A DNA stretch of 41,112 nt from assembly GCF_017614965.1 (NCBI RefSeq), contig NZ_WVUG01000044.1:1-41112 (forward strand). The letters run 5' to 3'. This stretch comes from Streptomyces griseorubiginosus (lineage in GTDB: Bacteria; Actinomycetota; Actinomycetes; Streptomycetales; Streptomycetaceae). The notes under the pieces were generated by a model that did not search any database, had not been told where the DNA came from, and saw only the letters and a program-made list of their open reading frames with translations. Below are positions 27,831 to 36,385 of the stretch, piece by piece (the first letter of the stretch is position 1; every line of letters begins with the position of its first letter). Made by a program: the position numbers and the translations under genes.

Positions 27831-28169
27831 ATGGATGCCGCCCGCCTCTTCTACACAGGCGTGTACGGGAGTTGGAGCGGGCCTCTCCTGACGGCGATCG
27901 CCGTGATGTTCGTCTTCGCACTTCTCACCCAGGGCAGTGCCTGGATGATCGCCGACGACCGCGACGCGGCAGCCGTCTTCGGCGTCGTTCTCACCGTCGC
28001 CATCACCACCCTCATGCTCTCGTACCTCACGTTGCGGGCGCTGCTCGTCCGGCGCCTGCGCCACCCCCGAGCCGACCGTCCCTACCGAGCTCGCGCCGGC
28101 CTGGACCGGCGTGGACCGCGGCGCTCCGGCCGCCGCGCGATGACGGCCGGCCCACTCGGCGGAGCCTGA
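27831..28169 (+). CDS. Small membrane protein (112 aa)
   Basis: The frame from the ATG at 27831 encodes two hydrophobic segments, GPLLTAIAVMFVFALLTQGSAW and VFGVVLTVAITTLMLSYLTL, joined by MIADDRDAAA. They are followed by an arginine-rich cytosolic tail (LLVRRLRHPRADRPYRARAG). The helices and charge bias follow the positive-inside rule with both ends inside. No strong ribosome site was found and the last 30 residues look low-complexity, so the true end may be decayed. No family was recognised. Confidence 0.45.
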   Translation: MDAARLFYTGVYGSWSGPLLTAIAVMFVFALLTQGSAWMIADDRDAAAVFGVVLTVAITTLMLSYLTLRALLVRRLRHPRADRPYRARAGLDRRGPRRSGRRAMTAGPLGGA

Positions 28170-28598
28170 ACGGGCAGGGAGGTGCGGGGTGTGGCGCTGA
28201 CCAGGCCGCGGCGGCCAACAGGATTCGTGTTGACTCCCTCCGCGATGCGATCCGAAACGGCGACGCCCACGACGAGGACGCCTCACGCATCCGCCCTGGC
28301 ACCGCACACAGCGCCCTGGCCGGTCACGCCCCCAGCACGCGACGCCCGTCCGTCCACAACCCGGCCTCCGGCGCCGTCGCCCTGCCACAACAGAGGGCGC
28401 TCGCCCGGCGGCGGAGGTCGACGTCCGACCTGTCTGCCAGTCCGACTGTGCGGCACCGATTGGGCAGGCGCTGCATGACCGGCCCCGTTCCCCTGACCAG
28501 TCCTGAGAGAACGCACCAGCGCATGGGCGCACGTTCCGCGCGTCAACGCACGCCCGGCACAGGGGCTTTCACGCATTGCGGTCATCGGCCGACCCTTG
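28170..28598. other. Intergenic stretch without a recognisable gene
   Basis: About 430 bases between the small membrane ORF and the convergent end of the OsmC gene. Open frames overlap in all directions, but none has a supported start or domain. No clear hairpin, repeat or RNA gene was seen. Confidence 0.5.
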
Positions 28599-29228
28599 TC
28601 AGATCTCCTGCGGACTTCCGGTCAGCACGACCCGTCCGGTGATGTGCTGCGGGTTGATCAGCAGGTTGTAGATCGGGCACTTGCGCTCGACCGCCTCGTG
28701 GAGTTCGCGGATACGTTCCTTTCCCGCGGGTGAGGTGATGTGCACGGTGTAGGAGATGTTGTGCGGGTAGATCGGCACCTCCTCGAAGCCGGGTTCCCCG
28801 GCGCGTGGGTCCTGGTCCGCTTGGACCTCGACCTCCAGGGAGTCGAGCGGTATGCGCAGGTCGGCTGCCTGGATGAGGAAGACGTGGGTGAGGCAACTGG
28901 ACAACACGCCGAGCTGGATCTCCGGGGAGGCGGGCCCGAGGTCGTAGCCGGCGAAGTCCAGCGGGGAGTCGCTGAGGATCTGGTGGTGGCGGATGCGGAT
29001 ACGCCGTACGCCGCTGCGTTCCTCGGCCTTGGTGCGGGCCCGCAGCCGGTTCGGCTCGGTGACGGGAGCGGTCCGCTGGGCCTGCCGTCTGGCGAGCAGG
29101 GCGGCCCGCTTGACCTCCAGGTAGGCGCGCAGCCCGGGCCGGGGGTCGGGTGCCGTGTCGAGCACATGCTCCGGTTCTTCCGGGCTCCTACCGTTCTTGC
29201 GGGCTGCGGTCGTCGTAGTGCCGGTCAT
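28599..29228 (-). CDS. OsmC/Ohr-family protein with N-terminal extension
   Basis: The protein has 209 residues from the ATG at 29228 with GGAGGAG upstream; it overlaps the MFS gene end by 41 bases. The first 60 residues are a charged extension (VLDTAPDPRPGLRAYLEVKRAALLARR). The OsmC fold follows, with LDFAGYDLGPASPEIQLGVLSSCLTHVFLIQAAD and, near the end, ERKCPIYNLLINPQHI. The two conserved cysteines of this peroxidase fold are present. Family members reduce organic hydroperoxides. As last gene of an operon with two Fe/2OG enzymes and a thiol-related PLP enzyme, it may protect against peroxides or handle a sulfur compound. Confidence 0.85.
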   Translation of the reverse strand: MTGTTTTAARKNGRSPEEPEHVLDTAPDPRPGLRAYLEVKRAALLARRQAQRTAPVTEPNRLRARTKAEERSGVRRIRIRHHQILSDSPLDFAGYDLGPASPEIQLGVLSSCLTHVFLIQAADLRIPLDSLEVEVQADQDPRAGEPGFEEVPIYPHNISYTVHITSPAGKERIRELHEAVERKCPIYNLLINPQHITGRVVLTGSPQEI

Positions 29229-30675
29229 CTCGGGGACTCCTCCGGGTAGGGAATTCCGGTTTCGGTGAACGGGGAGCGGGGGTGGCTCCGCGCAGTCGCG
29301 ACAGCACCAGCGCGGCGGCGAGCAGCCCGGCGCAGACGCAGGAGGCGAACGCGTACGCGGCTCGTGGGCCACTGCCCGCGGACGAGCCGGAGGCGGAGTG
29401 CAGATAGACCGCCGATACGGCGCTGAGGCAGACGGCGGCCGCGATGCGCTGGGCCATCTGCAGGATGCCGCCGCCCACGCCGGCGGCCTCGGCCGGCGCG
29501 TGCTGAAGGACCTGGGTCTGGTTGGGTGAGACGGAGAGCCCGCCGGCGGCACCCGACAGCAGTTGTGTCACGGCGAGGAGGACCGGCAGGGCGGCGGACG
29601 GCGCGAGGAACGCGGCCACCGCCCCGCCCAGGGCGGCGCAGATGCCGATCGCCAGGCCGACGTTCACCGTGCGCGGTCCGATCCGTCGCACCAGCCGCCA
29701 GGCGAGTGCCGAGGAGACACCCATCGCGATGGCCGAGGGGAGCGAGACCGCCGCCGTGAGGAGGGCGGACAGACCGAGCCCGTCCTGGAGGAAGACGGTG
29801 AGCACGAGGGACGCGGCGATCGAGGAGCCGAACTGGGCCATGGCGACGGCCGTGCCCAGCAGGTACGGCTTCGACGCCGCGAGCGCCGGATGGACCAGCG
29901 GCACCCGGCCCCTGCGGACCCGCAGCCGCTGGTGCACGGTGAAGGCACAGGCCAGCACGGCCACTCCGGCCGCCCACAGAAGTGCCTGTCCCCCGCCGTC
30001 CGGTGTGCGGATGAACGGCACCATCAGCGTCAGTGTGCATCCGCAGGCCAGGGTGAGGCCAAGAACGTCCAGCCGGGAGTCGCGGGCGGTACGCCGGGGC
30101 GGTGGCAGCCAGCGGGCCGCGAGGAACAGGGTGAGCACCGCGCACGGTGCGCTCAGCAGGAGACAGTACCGCCAGCCGGCCTCGAGCCCGAGCCCGGCGA
30201 CCAGAACACCGCCGAGCGGTGGGCCGAGTGCCGCGGCGACACCGCCCGTCACCGCGTACAGGCCGAGCGCTCGGCCTCGGTCGAGCCCGTGGAACACGTC
30301 CTGGACGGTGCCGATCACCTGGGAGTTGACGAGCCCCGCCGCGGCGCCCTGCACCAACCGCGCGCCGATCACGATTCCCGGCCCACCGCCGGTCGCGGCC
30401 GCCACCCCCGCCAGGAGGAACACGGCTACGCCTGCGATGAAGAGCCACTTGCGGCCGTGCAGGTCTCCGAGGCTGCCCCCGGGTACGAGGGCCACTCCGA
30501 AGGCCAGTGAGTAGCCGGCCACGATCCACTGGATGTCCGCCGCACCGGCCCCGAGCGAGTGCCGCATGCTCGGGATCGCGATGTTCAGAACTGCCTGGTC
30601 CAGCAGGGTCGTTGCCCCGGCGGCCATGCACACCAGCAGTACGCGGCGGGAAGCGCGGTCTTCTCCCGGGAGCAT
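29188..30675 (-). CDS. MFS drug:H+ antiporter-type exporter (DHA2-like)
   Basis: The protein has 495 residues from the ATG at 30675, immediately after the TauD-family stop. About 14 membrane helices are predicted from hydrophobicity. Motifs: LLDQAVLNIAIPSM in helix 1, QWIVAGYSLAFG, the motif-A loop GSLGDLHGRKWLF, GARLVQGAAAG, and motif C-like GGVAAALGPPLGGVL. This is the EmrB/QacA-like class that exports drugs and small products. In the operon it could export the product of the two oxygenases and the PLP enzyme, or give tolerance to it. The C-terminal 25 residues overlap the OsmC gene. Confidence 0.9.
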   Translation of the reverse strand: MLPGEDRASRRVLLVCMAAGATTLLDQAVLNIAIPSMRHSLGAGAADIQWIVAGYSLAFGVALVPGGSLGDLHGRKWLFIAGVAVFLLAGVAAATGGGPGIVIGARLVQGAAAGLVNSQVIGTVQDVFHGLDRGRALGLYAVTGGVAAALGPPLGGVLVAGLGLEAGWRYCLLLSAPCAVLTLFLAARWLPPPRRTARDSRLDVLGLTLACGCTLTLMVPFIRTPDGGGQALLWAAGVAVLACAFTVHQRLRVRRGRVPLVHPALAASKPYLLGTAVAMAQFGSSIAASLVLTVFLQDGLGLSALLTAAVSLPSAIAMGVSSALAWRLVRRIGPRTVNVGLAIGICAALGGAVAAFLAPSAALPVLLAVTQLLSGAAGGLSVSPNQTQVLQHAPAEAAGVGGGILQMAQRIAAAVCLSAVSAVYLHSASGSSAGSGPRAAYAFASCVCAGLLAAALVLSRLRGATPAPRSPKPEFPTRRSPRDDRHYDDRSPQER

Positions 30676-31497
30676 TCAGGCGTGCCGCTCCGTGATGCCC
30701 GCGTCCGGCTCCACACCGAGGACCTTGCGGTAGACGCGTTCGCCGTCGCCGTAGTCGTCGACGGCGTAGTGCCAGGTGGCCCGGTTGTCCCAGAGGACGA
30801 AGTCGCCGGGCTTCCAGCCGAACCGGATCGTGTAGTTCGGCGAGGAGGCGTGCCGGAGCAGATGGTCGAGCAGCACCCTGCTCTCGGCCGGGGTCACTCC
30901 GGTGAGTTGCTTCGCCGAGCTGCTGATGAAGAGGCCCTTGCGGCCGGTGACCGGGTGGGTGAGGACGACCGGGTGCTCGACGGGTTCGCCGGGAGCGTTC
31001 TTCTTGCTGCCCTGCGCGTAGTTCTCCGCGCTGCCGTCGTAGAGGGCGCCGACCGATTCCAGCAGCACCTTGAACGGTTCTGACAGGTCGTCGTACGCGG
31101 CCTGGAGGTCCGCCCACAGGGTGTGGCCGCCCAGCTCGGGCACCACCTCGTACGTCAGGGACTCGATCGCGAAAACGGGGTCGCGCCACAGGCCGCCGAT
31201 GTGCCAGGTGCTGGCCTTGCCGGTCTGCTTCACGTTGTACGGGTAGACCAGCGGGTTGGCCGGGTGCTTCACGGCGGTCGGGTGGTCGAAGGGCCGAGCG
31301 AAGACTCTGACGGCGGCCACCTGCTGATCGGGCGTCAGGTGCTGGCCCCGGAACACGAGGACCTTGTGCTCGCGGAAGGCACGGCGCAGTTCCTCGGCGG
31401 TGATGTCGTCGACGGGTGCGGTCAGGTCGACGCCGACGACTTCGGCGCCGAAGCGGGGGCCTGCCCGGAGGGTCTCGAAACGGGCGACGGTGGTCAT
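30676..31497 (-). CDS. TauD-family Fe(II)/2-oxoglutarate enzyme with HxG in place of HxD
   Basis: The protein has 273 residues from the ATG at 31497 (AAAGGAG site). It aligns with E. coli TauD: AEVVGVDLTAPVDDIT, HKVLVFRGQHLTPDQQ, then STWHIGGLW, GGHTLWADLQAAYDDLSEPF, HPVVLTHPVTGRKGLFI, GDFVLWDNRATWHYAVDDY and GERVYRKVLG. The distal iron His (243) and the 2OG-binding Arg (254) are kept. At the first site H99-I-G101 replaces H-x-D without any gap, so the carboxylate iron ligand is missing. Fe/2OG halogenases show exactly this change, leaving room for chloride. Taurine-binding residues also differ. It is thus either a halogenase-like enzyme, a rewired oxygenase or an inactive homologue. Confidence 0.85.
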   Translation of the reverse strand: MTTVARFETLRAGPRFGAEVVGVDLTAPVDDITAEELRRAFREHKVLVFRGQHLTPDQQVAAVRVFARPFDHPTAVKHPANPLVYPYNVKQTGKASTWHIGGLWRDPVFAIESLTYEVVPELGGHTLWADLQAAYDDLSEPFKVLLESVGALYDGSAENYAQGSKKNAPGEPVEHPVVLTHPVTGRKGLFISSSAKQLTGVTPAESRVLLDHLLRHASSPNYTIRFGWKPGDFVLWDNRATWHYAVDDYGDGERVYRKVLGVEPDAGITERHA

Positions 31498-31592
31498 GGC
31501 GTTCTCCTTTGTGTGGTCAGGAGGTCCTGGGCAGCGGGGGCGGCCCGAGGTGGTCGGGGAGCGGCGGGCTTCTCGGGGGCGTGCGGTGGGTG

Positions 31593-32897
31593 TCATACGG
31601 CGGCTGCTCGCAGACTCGCGTCGAGGTCGGCGATCAGGTCGTCGACGCCTTCGAGGCCGACCGACAGCCGCACCAGACCGGGCGTGACCCCGGCCGTCGC
31701 CTGCTGAGCGGGATCCAGCTGGGCGTGGGTGGTGGAGGCGGGGTGGATGACGAGGCTGCGGACGTCGCCGATGTTGGCGAGGTGGCTGAACAGCCGGACC
31801 CCTTCGACGAAGCGCCGGCCCGCCTCCAGACCGCCCACGAGTTCGAAGGAGAGCACCGCTCCGGCGCCACGCGGCAGATACCGCTTGGCCTGGGTCTGCC
31901 ACGGACTGGAGGGCAGTGCCGCGTAGTGCACCCGCGTCACCTGGGGCTGGTCCTCCAGCCAGGAGGCGAGCGCGTGGGCGTTGGCGACGTGCCGTTCGAC
32001 GCGCAGGCTCAGTGTCTCCAGGCCCTGCAGGAGCAGGAAGCTGTTGAAGGGGGAGACGGCCGGGCCCAGATCGCGCACCAACCGGGTGCGCAGGCGCAGG
32101 GCGTAGGCGAGTCCGAGGCCGGCGAAGGAGTCCCAGAAGGAGAGCCCGTGGTACGTGGGGTCCGGGCCGGTCAGTCCGGGCCAGCGGCCGGGGTCCGCAC
32201 CGAAGTCGAAGCGTCCGCTGTCCACGACGACCCCGCCGATGCCGGTGCCGTGGCCGGAGAGGAACTTGGTGGTGGAGTGCACGACGATATCGGCGCCGTG
32301 TTCGAGGGGCCGCAGCAGGTAGGGGGTGAGCACGGTGTTGTCGACGACGAGCGGGACACCGGCCTCGTGGGCGATGCGGGCGACCGCCTCGGTGTCGAGT
32401 ACGTTGCCGCGCGGATTGCCGAGCGTCTCGCCGAAGAACGCCTTGGTGGCGGGCCGTGCGGCCGCGGACCAGGCGTCCAGGTCGTCCGTGTCGTCGACGA
32501 AGGTGACCTCGATGCCGAAGTCGGCGAACGTGTGCTCAAGGAGGGTGCGGGTGCCGCCGTACAGGGACGCCGAGGCGACGATGTGGTCGCCCGCGCGGGC
32601 CAGGTTGAGCAGGGCGAGGCTGGTCGCGGCCTGCCCGCTGGCCACGGCGACCGCCGCCGAACCGCCCTCCAGGGCGGCGATCCGCTCCTCCGCCACCGCG
32701 GTGGTCGGATTCGACAGGCGCGTGTAGGCGTGGGTGGCGAGGTCGGCCAGTTCGAAGGCCGCGGCGGCATGCCCGGTGTCCCGGAAGACATAGCCGGCGG
32801 TGGCGTGGATCGGCACCGCCCGCGCGCCGGTGGCCGGGTCGGGGACCGTGCCGGCGTGCACCTGCCGGGTCTCGAACGCCCAGTCGGCGGTGCTCAT
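31593..32897 (-). CDS. MetY-like O-acetylhomoserine sulfhydrylase family PLP enzyme
   Basis: The protein has 434 residues from the ATG at 32897, which overlaps the preceding stop (ATGA). Family motifs: [92 protein letters not shown], the PLP lysine 211 in [28 protein letters not shown] and [11 protein letters not shown]. These match O-acetylhomoserine (thiol)-lyase, which performs gamma-replacement with sulfide or methanethiol; relatives catalyse gamma-elimination. The operon with two Fe/2OG proteins suggests a specialised substrate, but ordinary homocysteine synthesis cannot be excluded. Confidence 0.9.
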   Translation of the reverse strand: MSTADWAFETRQVHAGTVPDPATGARAVPIHATAGYVFRDTGHAAAAFELADLATHAYTRLSNPTTAVAEERIAALEGGSAAVAVASGQAATSLALLNLARAGDHIVASASLYGGTRTLLEHTFADFGIEVTFVDDTDDLDAWSAAARPATKAFFGETLGNPRGNVLDTEAVARIAHEAGVPLVVDNTVLTPYLLRPLEHGADIVVHSTTKFLSGHGTGIGGVVVDSGRFDFGADPGRWPGLTGPDPTYHGLSFWDSFAGLGLAYALRLRTRLVRDLGPAVSPFNSFLLLQGLETLSLRVERHVANAHALASWLEDQPQVTRVHYAALPSSPWQTQAKRYLPRGAGAVLSFELVGGLEAGRRFVEGVRLFSHLANIGDVRSLVIHPASTTHAQLDPAQQATAGVTPGLVRLSVGLEGVDDLIADLDASLRAAAV

Positions 32898-33955
32898 CGG
32901 CCGTTCTCCCTCCCCCGCTCTCGGCTTCGCTCGAGCGGGGGGACCCCCACCGCCAGCACATCGGACCACCAGCGCTCGGCGACCCGCGGATGCGAGCGCA
33001 GCCAGCCGACGACCGCGTTCTCGCCGAAGGCGGCGAGCAACGGGTTGTCCGGGTCGTCGGTGACGCCCCGGCTCAACGCGGCCAGTTCGGCGGGGAGTTC
33101 CAGCGGCTTGACGACCGCGTCCAGGCGCGGACCGAGGAAGAAGGGGATCGAGTAGCGGTCGACGCCCGGCTGCGGGCTGACGACTCGGTGCCGTGTGGCT
33201 TTCAGATACCCCTGGGTGGCGATCTCCAGCATCTCCCCGATGTTGAACACGAAGGCGTCGGGCACGGGCACCGCGTCGATCCAGCCGCCGTCCTCGCGCT
33301 GCACCTGGAGTCCGCCGACGTCGTCCTGCTGGAGGAGGGCGAGGTAGCCGTAGTCCTTGTGCGCGCCCACTCCCTGGTCGGCGTCCTGCGCGACCCGCGG
33401 CGGGTAGTGCACGATCTTCACGTGGACGGCGGCCTCGTCGTCGAACCACTGGTCGAAGTAGCCCTCGTCCTGTCCGAGTGCCGCGGCGAGGGCGCGCAGC
33501 ACCTCCCGGCTGACGCGCAGCGCCTCCGCCTGCCAGCGCAGCACGATGTCCTTGAGGTCCGGGAGCGCCGAGGGCCACTGGTTCGGGCCGATCAGGCGCA
33601 GGTAGTCGGGGTCGTCCGGGCCGGTCGCCAACGCCGCCCGCTCCGGGCCGATGTCGATCTGCTCCCGCCAGTCGGCGCTGCCCGCCGTGTACTCGGTCCC
33701 GGTGCGTGTGTAGCCGCGGAACTGGGGCGAGTTGAGGTTCTCGATCTCCAGCCGCCGCTCCTCGGGCAGGGCGAAGAAAGCGCGAGCCGCGGTCAGTGCC
33801 TCGTCCCGCAGGGCCGCGGGGACACCGTGTCCGGTGACGTAGAAGAAGCCCACCTCGTGTGCCGCGGACCGGAGTTCGGCGAGAAAGGCGGCCCGGTCCG
33901 TGTCCGTGCGAAAGCGGGAGATGTCGATGACGGGCAGGGTTGTGAGGTGAACCAT
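32894..33955 (-). CDS. Isopenicillin N synthase-like Fe(II)/2OG oxygenase
   Basis: The protein has 353 residues from the ATG at 33955 with GAAGGAA upstream. The DIOX_N part has LPVIDISRF, VGFFYVTGHGVP and FRGYTRTGTEYT. The catalytic part has the iron ligands His199 and Asp201 in GVGAHKDYGYLALL, His256 in ATRHRVV, and the 2OG-binding RYS at 267-269. The triad is complete, unlike the TauD protein downstream. It probably hydroxylates or desaturates a small molecule or amino acid. It is the first gene of the five-gene operon. The last residues ([15 protein letters not shown]) are encoded by a palindromic repeat, an odd C terminus suggesting insertion of the repeat into the gene end. Confidence 0.9.
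   Translation of the reverse strand: MVHLTTLPVIDISRFRTDTDRAAFLAELRSAAHEVGFFYVTGHGVPAALRDEALTAARAFFALPEERRLEIENLNSPQFRGYTRTGTEYTAGSADWREQIDIGPERAALATGPDDPDYLRLIGPNQWPSALPDLKDIVLRWQAEALRVSREVLRALAAALGQDEGYFDQWFDDEAAVHVKIVHYPPRVAQDADQGVGAHKDYGYLALLQQDDVGGLQVQREDGGWIDAVPVPDAFVFNIGEMLEIATQGYLKATRHRVVSPQPGVDRYSIPFFLGPRLDAVVKPLELPAELAALSRGVTDDPDNPLLAAFGENAVVGWLRSHPRVAERWWSDVLAVGVPPLERSRERGRENGR
32912..32941. repeat. REP-like palindrome in the 3' end of the IPNS-like gene
   Basis: CCCCCGCTC (32912-32920) and GAGCGGGGG (32933-32941) are perfect arms around TCGGCTTCGCTC, followed by GGACCCCCAC. This sequence resembles a short palindrome dispersed in many Streptomyces genomes. Here it supplies coding sequence for the end of the oxygenase. 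Confidence 0.6.
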
Positions 33956-34082
33956 GGGAGTTCCTTCGCGGCAACGGCGGCCGACCGGCCCTCGCAACCC
34001 GCCCTGGACAGGGGCTAGTCGGAGGCAGCCGGAACGAGCAGACAGAAAGAAGGGAACGAGGTCGCGGGCCGTGGGACGGCGG

Positions 34083-34266
34083 TCAGCAACAGACCTGGTC
34101 GAACTGGTCGGCGCGGCGGCTCACCCAGAACGGGTCGAGCAGCACCGTGTGTGCCGTGCCAGAGGTCTCCATGCCCGGATGAAAGCACACCCGGGATGGG
34201 TGCGTCCACCACGCGTTCCAACCCTCGACGCGTGGGGTGCCCCAGGTGAAGCCTCGGCGGATCCGC
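34083..34266 (-). pseudogene. 3' fragment of an unrecognised gene
   Basis: A minus-strand frame with natural-looking codon use ends at the stop 34083-34085. It reads GFTWGTPRVEGWNAWW, then HPSRVCFHPGMETSGTAHTVLLD and PFWVSRRADQFDQVCC. Upstream of about 34266 the frame loses coding character where a plus-strand dipeptidase remnant begins. No start codon with a ribosome site exists. The family was not recognised. Confidence 0.4.
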
Positions 34267-34284
34267 CGGCCGCGCGCACCCTGC

Positions 34285-34522
34285 CCCGGCGAGGATGCGG
34301 CGTGGGTGGCCGCGGAGCACGCGAAGGTCTTCGGCGCGCCGCCCGCCGACCGGCTGAAGAGGTGGCTCGAAGCCCACCCCCCTCCGAAGGTGGCGGTCGC
34401 GCAGGTCGCCGACCGTGTCGAACACGCCCGTGAGGTGGCCGGCGTGGACCACATCGGTTTCGGTGACCACGACGGCGTGCACCATCGTCCGACCCGTCTC
34501 GCCGACGTCTCCGGCTACCGGT
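34285..34522 (+). pseudogene. Membrane dipeptidase fragment
   Basis: The plus frame reads EDAAWVAAEHAKVFG, then DRLKRWLEAHPPPKVAVAQVADRVEHAREVAGVDHIGFG and RPTRLADVSGY. This is the zinc dipeptidase (renal dipeptidase, peptidase M19) segment around VADHIEHVREVAGVDHVGIG. Only about 80 of about 350-400 residues remain. The usual GGDFDG becomes GDHDG, losing an active-site-region residue, and the sequence breaks after SGY. No start signal is present. The gene is dead, and both ends are abrupt. Confidence 0.75.
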
Positions 34523-34783
34523 CCTGTTGCATGAACCACGCTCGCCGGGCCGAGCGAGGTGCAGTGAGCGGATCGGTATCAAACGGGCGCGGGCCCTTGC
34601 CGCACGTATCCGGTACCCCGCCGCAGGGTGGGTGAGCGCTCCGGCGTGCGACGGCTCAACCGCCGGCATGTCGACGACTGCCCCACACAGGTCACGGCAG
34701 CGGGCTGCAGTGATCACGCGTCGTCCGGCCGCAACCAAGCAAAACGAGAGCACCCAAGCCCCGCCACAGTGTGCGAGTGCGTG

Positions 34784-35388
34784 TCAGGGGCGGGAGGCCG
34801 GTGCGAGGGCGGACGTACGGCGTGCGGCACTGCGGTAGGTGGAGATGCCCACGGCGAGCAGCCAGTAGCTCAGCAACGCCCCCATCAGGGCCGTGCTGCC
34901 CCACCCGTTCGCCGCATAGAAGTGCGCGGGGGTGTTGCCGAAGAACAGGGACGGCACGAAGGCCAGGTTCACCGCGGCGAGGACGTAGGCCGAACGGCCA
35001 GTCCAGCCGGGAAGCAGGTGCGCGCGGGTGACTGCGTAGCCGACCGCGGTCAGGAAGAGCGCGAGCAGCAGGCGGCCGATCGAACCGTAGAGGATGTACG
35101 TGCCGCTGACCGTGATGGTCGGGTCGATCGGATGGTCGGCGGCGATGACCGCGCCGGCCTCCAGCCCGCCGGAGACCAGGGTGACGGTCGCGTAGACCAG
35201 TCCGGTGGCGAAGGCCATCGTGCCCACCCATTCGTGGGCGGGGCTCACCTGCTTGATCAGTTCACGCAAGCCCGTGACGAACAGGATCAGAACTGCCAGA
35301 GCGACGATGCCGATCAGCAGCCGCGACAGCACGCCGCCGCCGCGATACCGGCCAGTCCCGTCAGGCGCCTGGCGATGATGTCGTTCAC
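34784..35388 (-). CDS. Membrane protein, probably frameshifted near 35335
   Basis: From the GTG at 35332 an intact frame gives 182 residues with about five membrane helices (LLIGIVALAVLILFVTGL, WVGTMAFATGLVYATVTLVSGG, SIGRLLLALFLTAVGYAV, YVLAAVNLAFVPSLFF, ALMGALLSYWLLAVGIS). That start has no ribosome site. A GTG at 35388 does (GGGGGGAACC) and encodes VNDIIARRLTGLAGIAAA before running out of frame in a GCG repeat. One extra base there would join the two into a 201-residue protein. So either the gene carries a one-base loss or the sequence has an error. Function unknown; no family recognised. Confidence 0.65.
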
Positions 35389-35732
35389 GTGGTTCCCCCC
35401 GAAGTGAGTGTGGTCAGTGCCCAGTTGCATGTCGGTGTGGTGCCGACGAGGAAACTCTCCCGCGCACGGCGCGCCACGTCGCTGGCCCTGAACACCGAAC
35501 GGGGGGTGGGGCTGTGGACACCTACCGGGCGGGACGTAGACCGCCCGGCCGGAACAGGGATGTCCACAGCAACGCGTCACGGAGGCTCGCCGGCGACGGG
35601 CGGTGGCGTCGTACCACCGCCCGGCCCACACCAAAGCGACGCAGCCGGATTCACTCAACGAGCGATGAGTACGCCGGTCGGCGGCGGTCTTTACGTCTGG
35701 ACAGCACGCGCCGCACCGGAAGGAGCTTGATC
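35389..35732. other. Intergenic region with nested inverted repeats
   Basis: About 340 bases between divergent genes, without a supported ORF. It holds an outer repeat CTGTGGACA (35512-35520) / TGTCCACAG (35561-35569) and, inside it, CCGGGCGG (35525-35532) / CCGCCCGG (35541-35548) with an eight-base loop. Both outer arms contain eight of nine bases of the Streptomyces DnaA box TTGTCCACA. A strong terminator or a protein-binding cruciform are other readings. Confidence 0.5.
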
Positions 35733-36332
35733 ATGACCGTGAGTGCCAGCTTCTGCATGTCCCTCGACGGGTTCGTTGCCCGTCCGGACAACAGCGTCGG
35801 CCCCCTGTTCGACTGGTACTCCAACGGCGACGTCGAGGTGCCGATGGTCGGCTATCCGATCACGTTCAGGGTCGCCGAGGCCAGCTCGGACTATCTGCGG
35901 GAGCAGATGGACTTCGCCCGGCGCAGCGCGTTCGTCTGCGGCCGTCGGGTATTCGACTACACCGGCGGCTGGGGCGGCAATCCACCCGGCGGCGGACACG
36001 CGTTCGTGGTCACCCACCGTGAACCGCCCACGGACTGGCCCGCGGAACGACTGGCACCCTTCACGTTCGTCCACGACGGCGTCGCCAGCGCAGTCAGTCA
36101 GGCCAAGGCCGCCGGCGACGGCAACGTCGGCGTCTCCGGCCCGAACATCGCACAGCAGTGCCTGAACCTCGGCCTGCTCGACGAGATCCGGATCGATCTG
36201 GTACCCGTGTTCCTCGGCGGGGGTGTCCGCTACTTCGAAGACATCCACAACGACAAGGCCGAGCTCGAGCGGGTCGAGGTGGTCGAGGGCGAAGGTGTGA
36301 CACATCTGCGTTACCGCGTGCACTACCGCTGA
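35733..36332 (+). CDS. RibD/dihydrofolate-reductase-like protein
   Basis: The protein has 199 residues from the ATG at 35733 with GGAAGGAG upstream. It starts [20 protein letters not shown], the signature of the RibD C-terminal/DHFR-like fold, and continues [76 protein letters not shown]. The nucleotide-binding GVSGPNIAQ helix is intact. Proteins of this group are NADPH-dependent reductases or are of unknown substrate; true DHFR or riboflavin function is unlikely. The gene stands alone and ends at a bidirectional terminator. Confidence 0.9.
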   Translation: MTVSASFCMSLDGFVARPDNSVGPLFDWYSNGDVEVPMVGYPITFRVAEASSDYLREQMDFARRSAFVCGRRVFDYTGGWGGNPPGGGHAFVVTHREPPTDWPAERLAPFTFVHDGVASAVSQAKAAGDGNVGVSGPNIAQQCLNLGLLDEIRIDLVPVFLGGGVRYFEDIHNDKAELERVEVVEGEGVTHLRYRVHYR

Positions 36333-36358
36333 CCGCCATCAATCACGTTCATCGCTGT

Positions 36359-36379
36359 GGTGGATCGCGAAGATCCACC
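36359..36379. terminator. Bidirectional hairpin terminator
   Basis: GGTGGATC pairs perfectly with GATCCACC around GCGAA, between the convergent genes ending at 36332 and 36386. Confidence 0.8.
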
Positions 36380-36385
36380 GGATCG

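Noticed and set aside
31593..33974. A 793-codon frame that looks like an oxygenase-PLP enzyme fusion
   Set aside because: Upstream of 32897 it runs out of frame through the IPNS-like gene; the ATGA overlap shows two separate genes.
35500..35580. Replication origin
   Set aside because: Only two imperfect DnaA-like boxes; no dnaA/dnaN or box cluster nearby.
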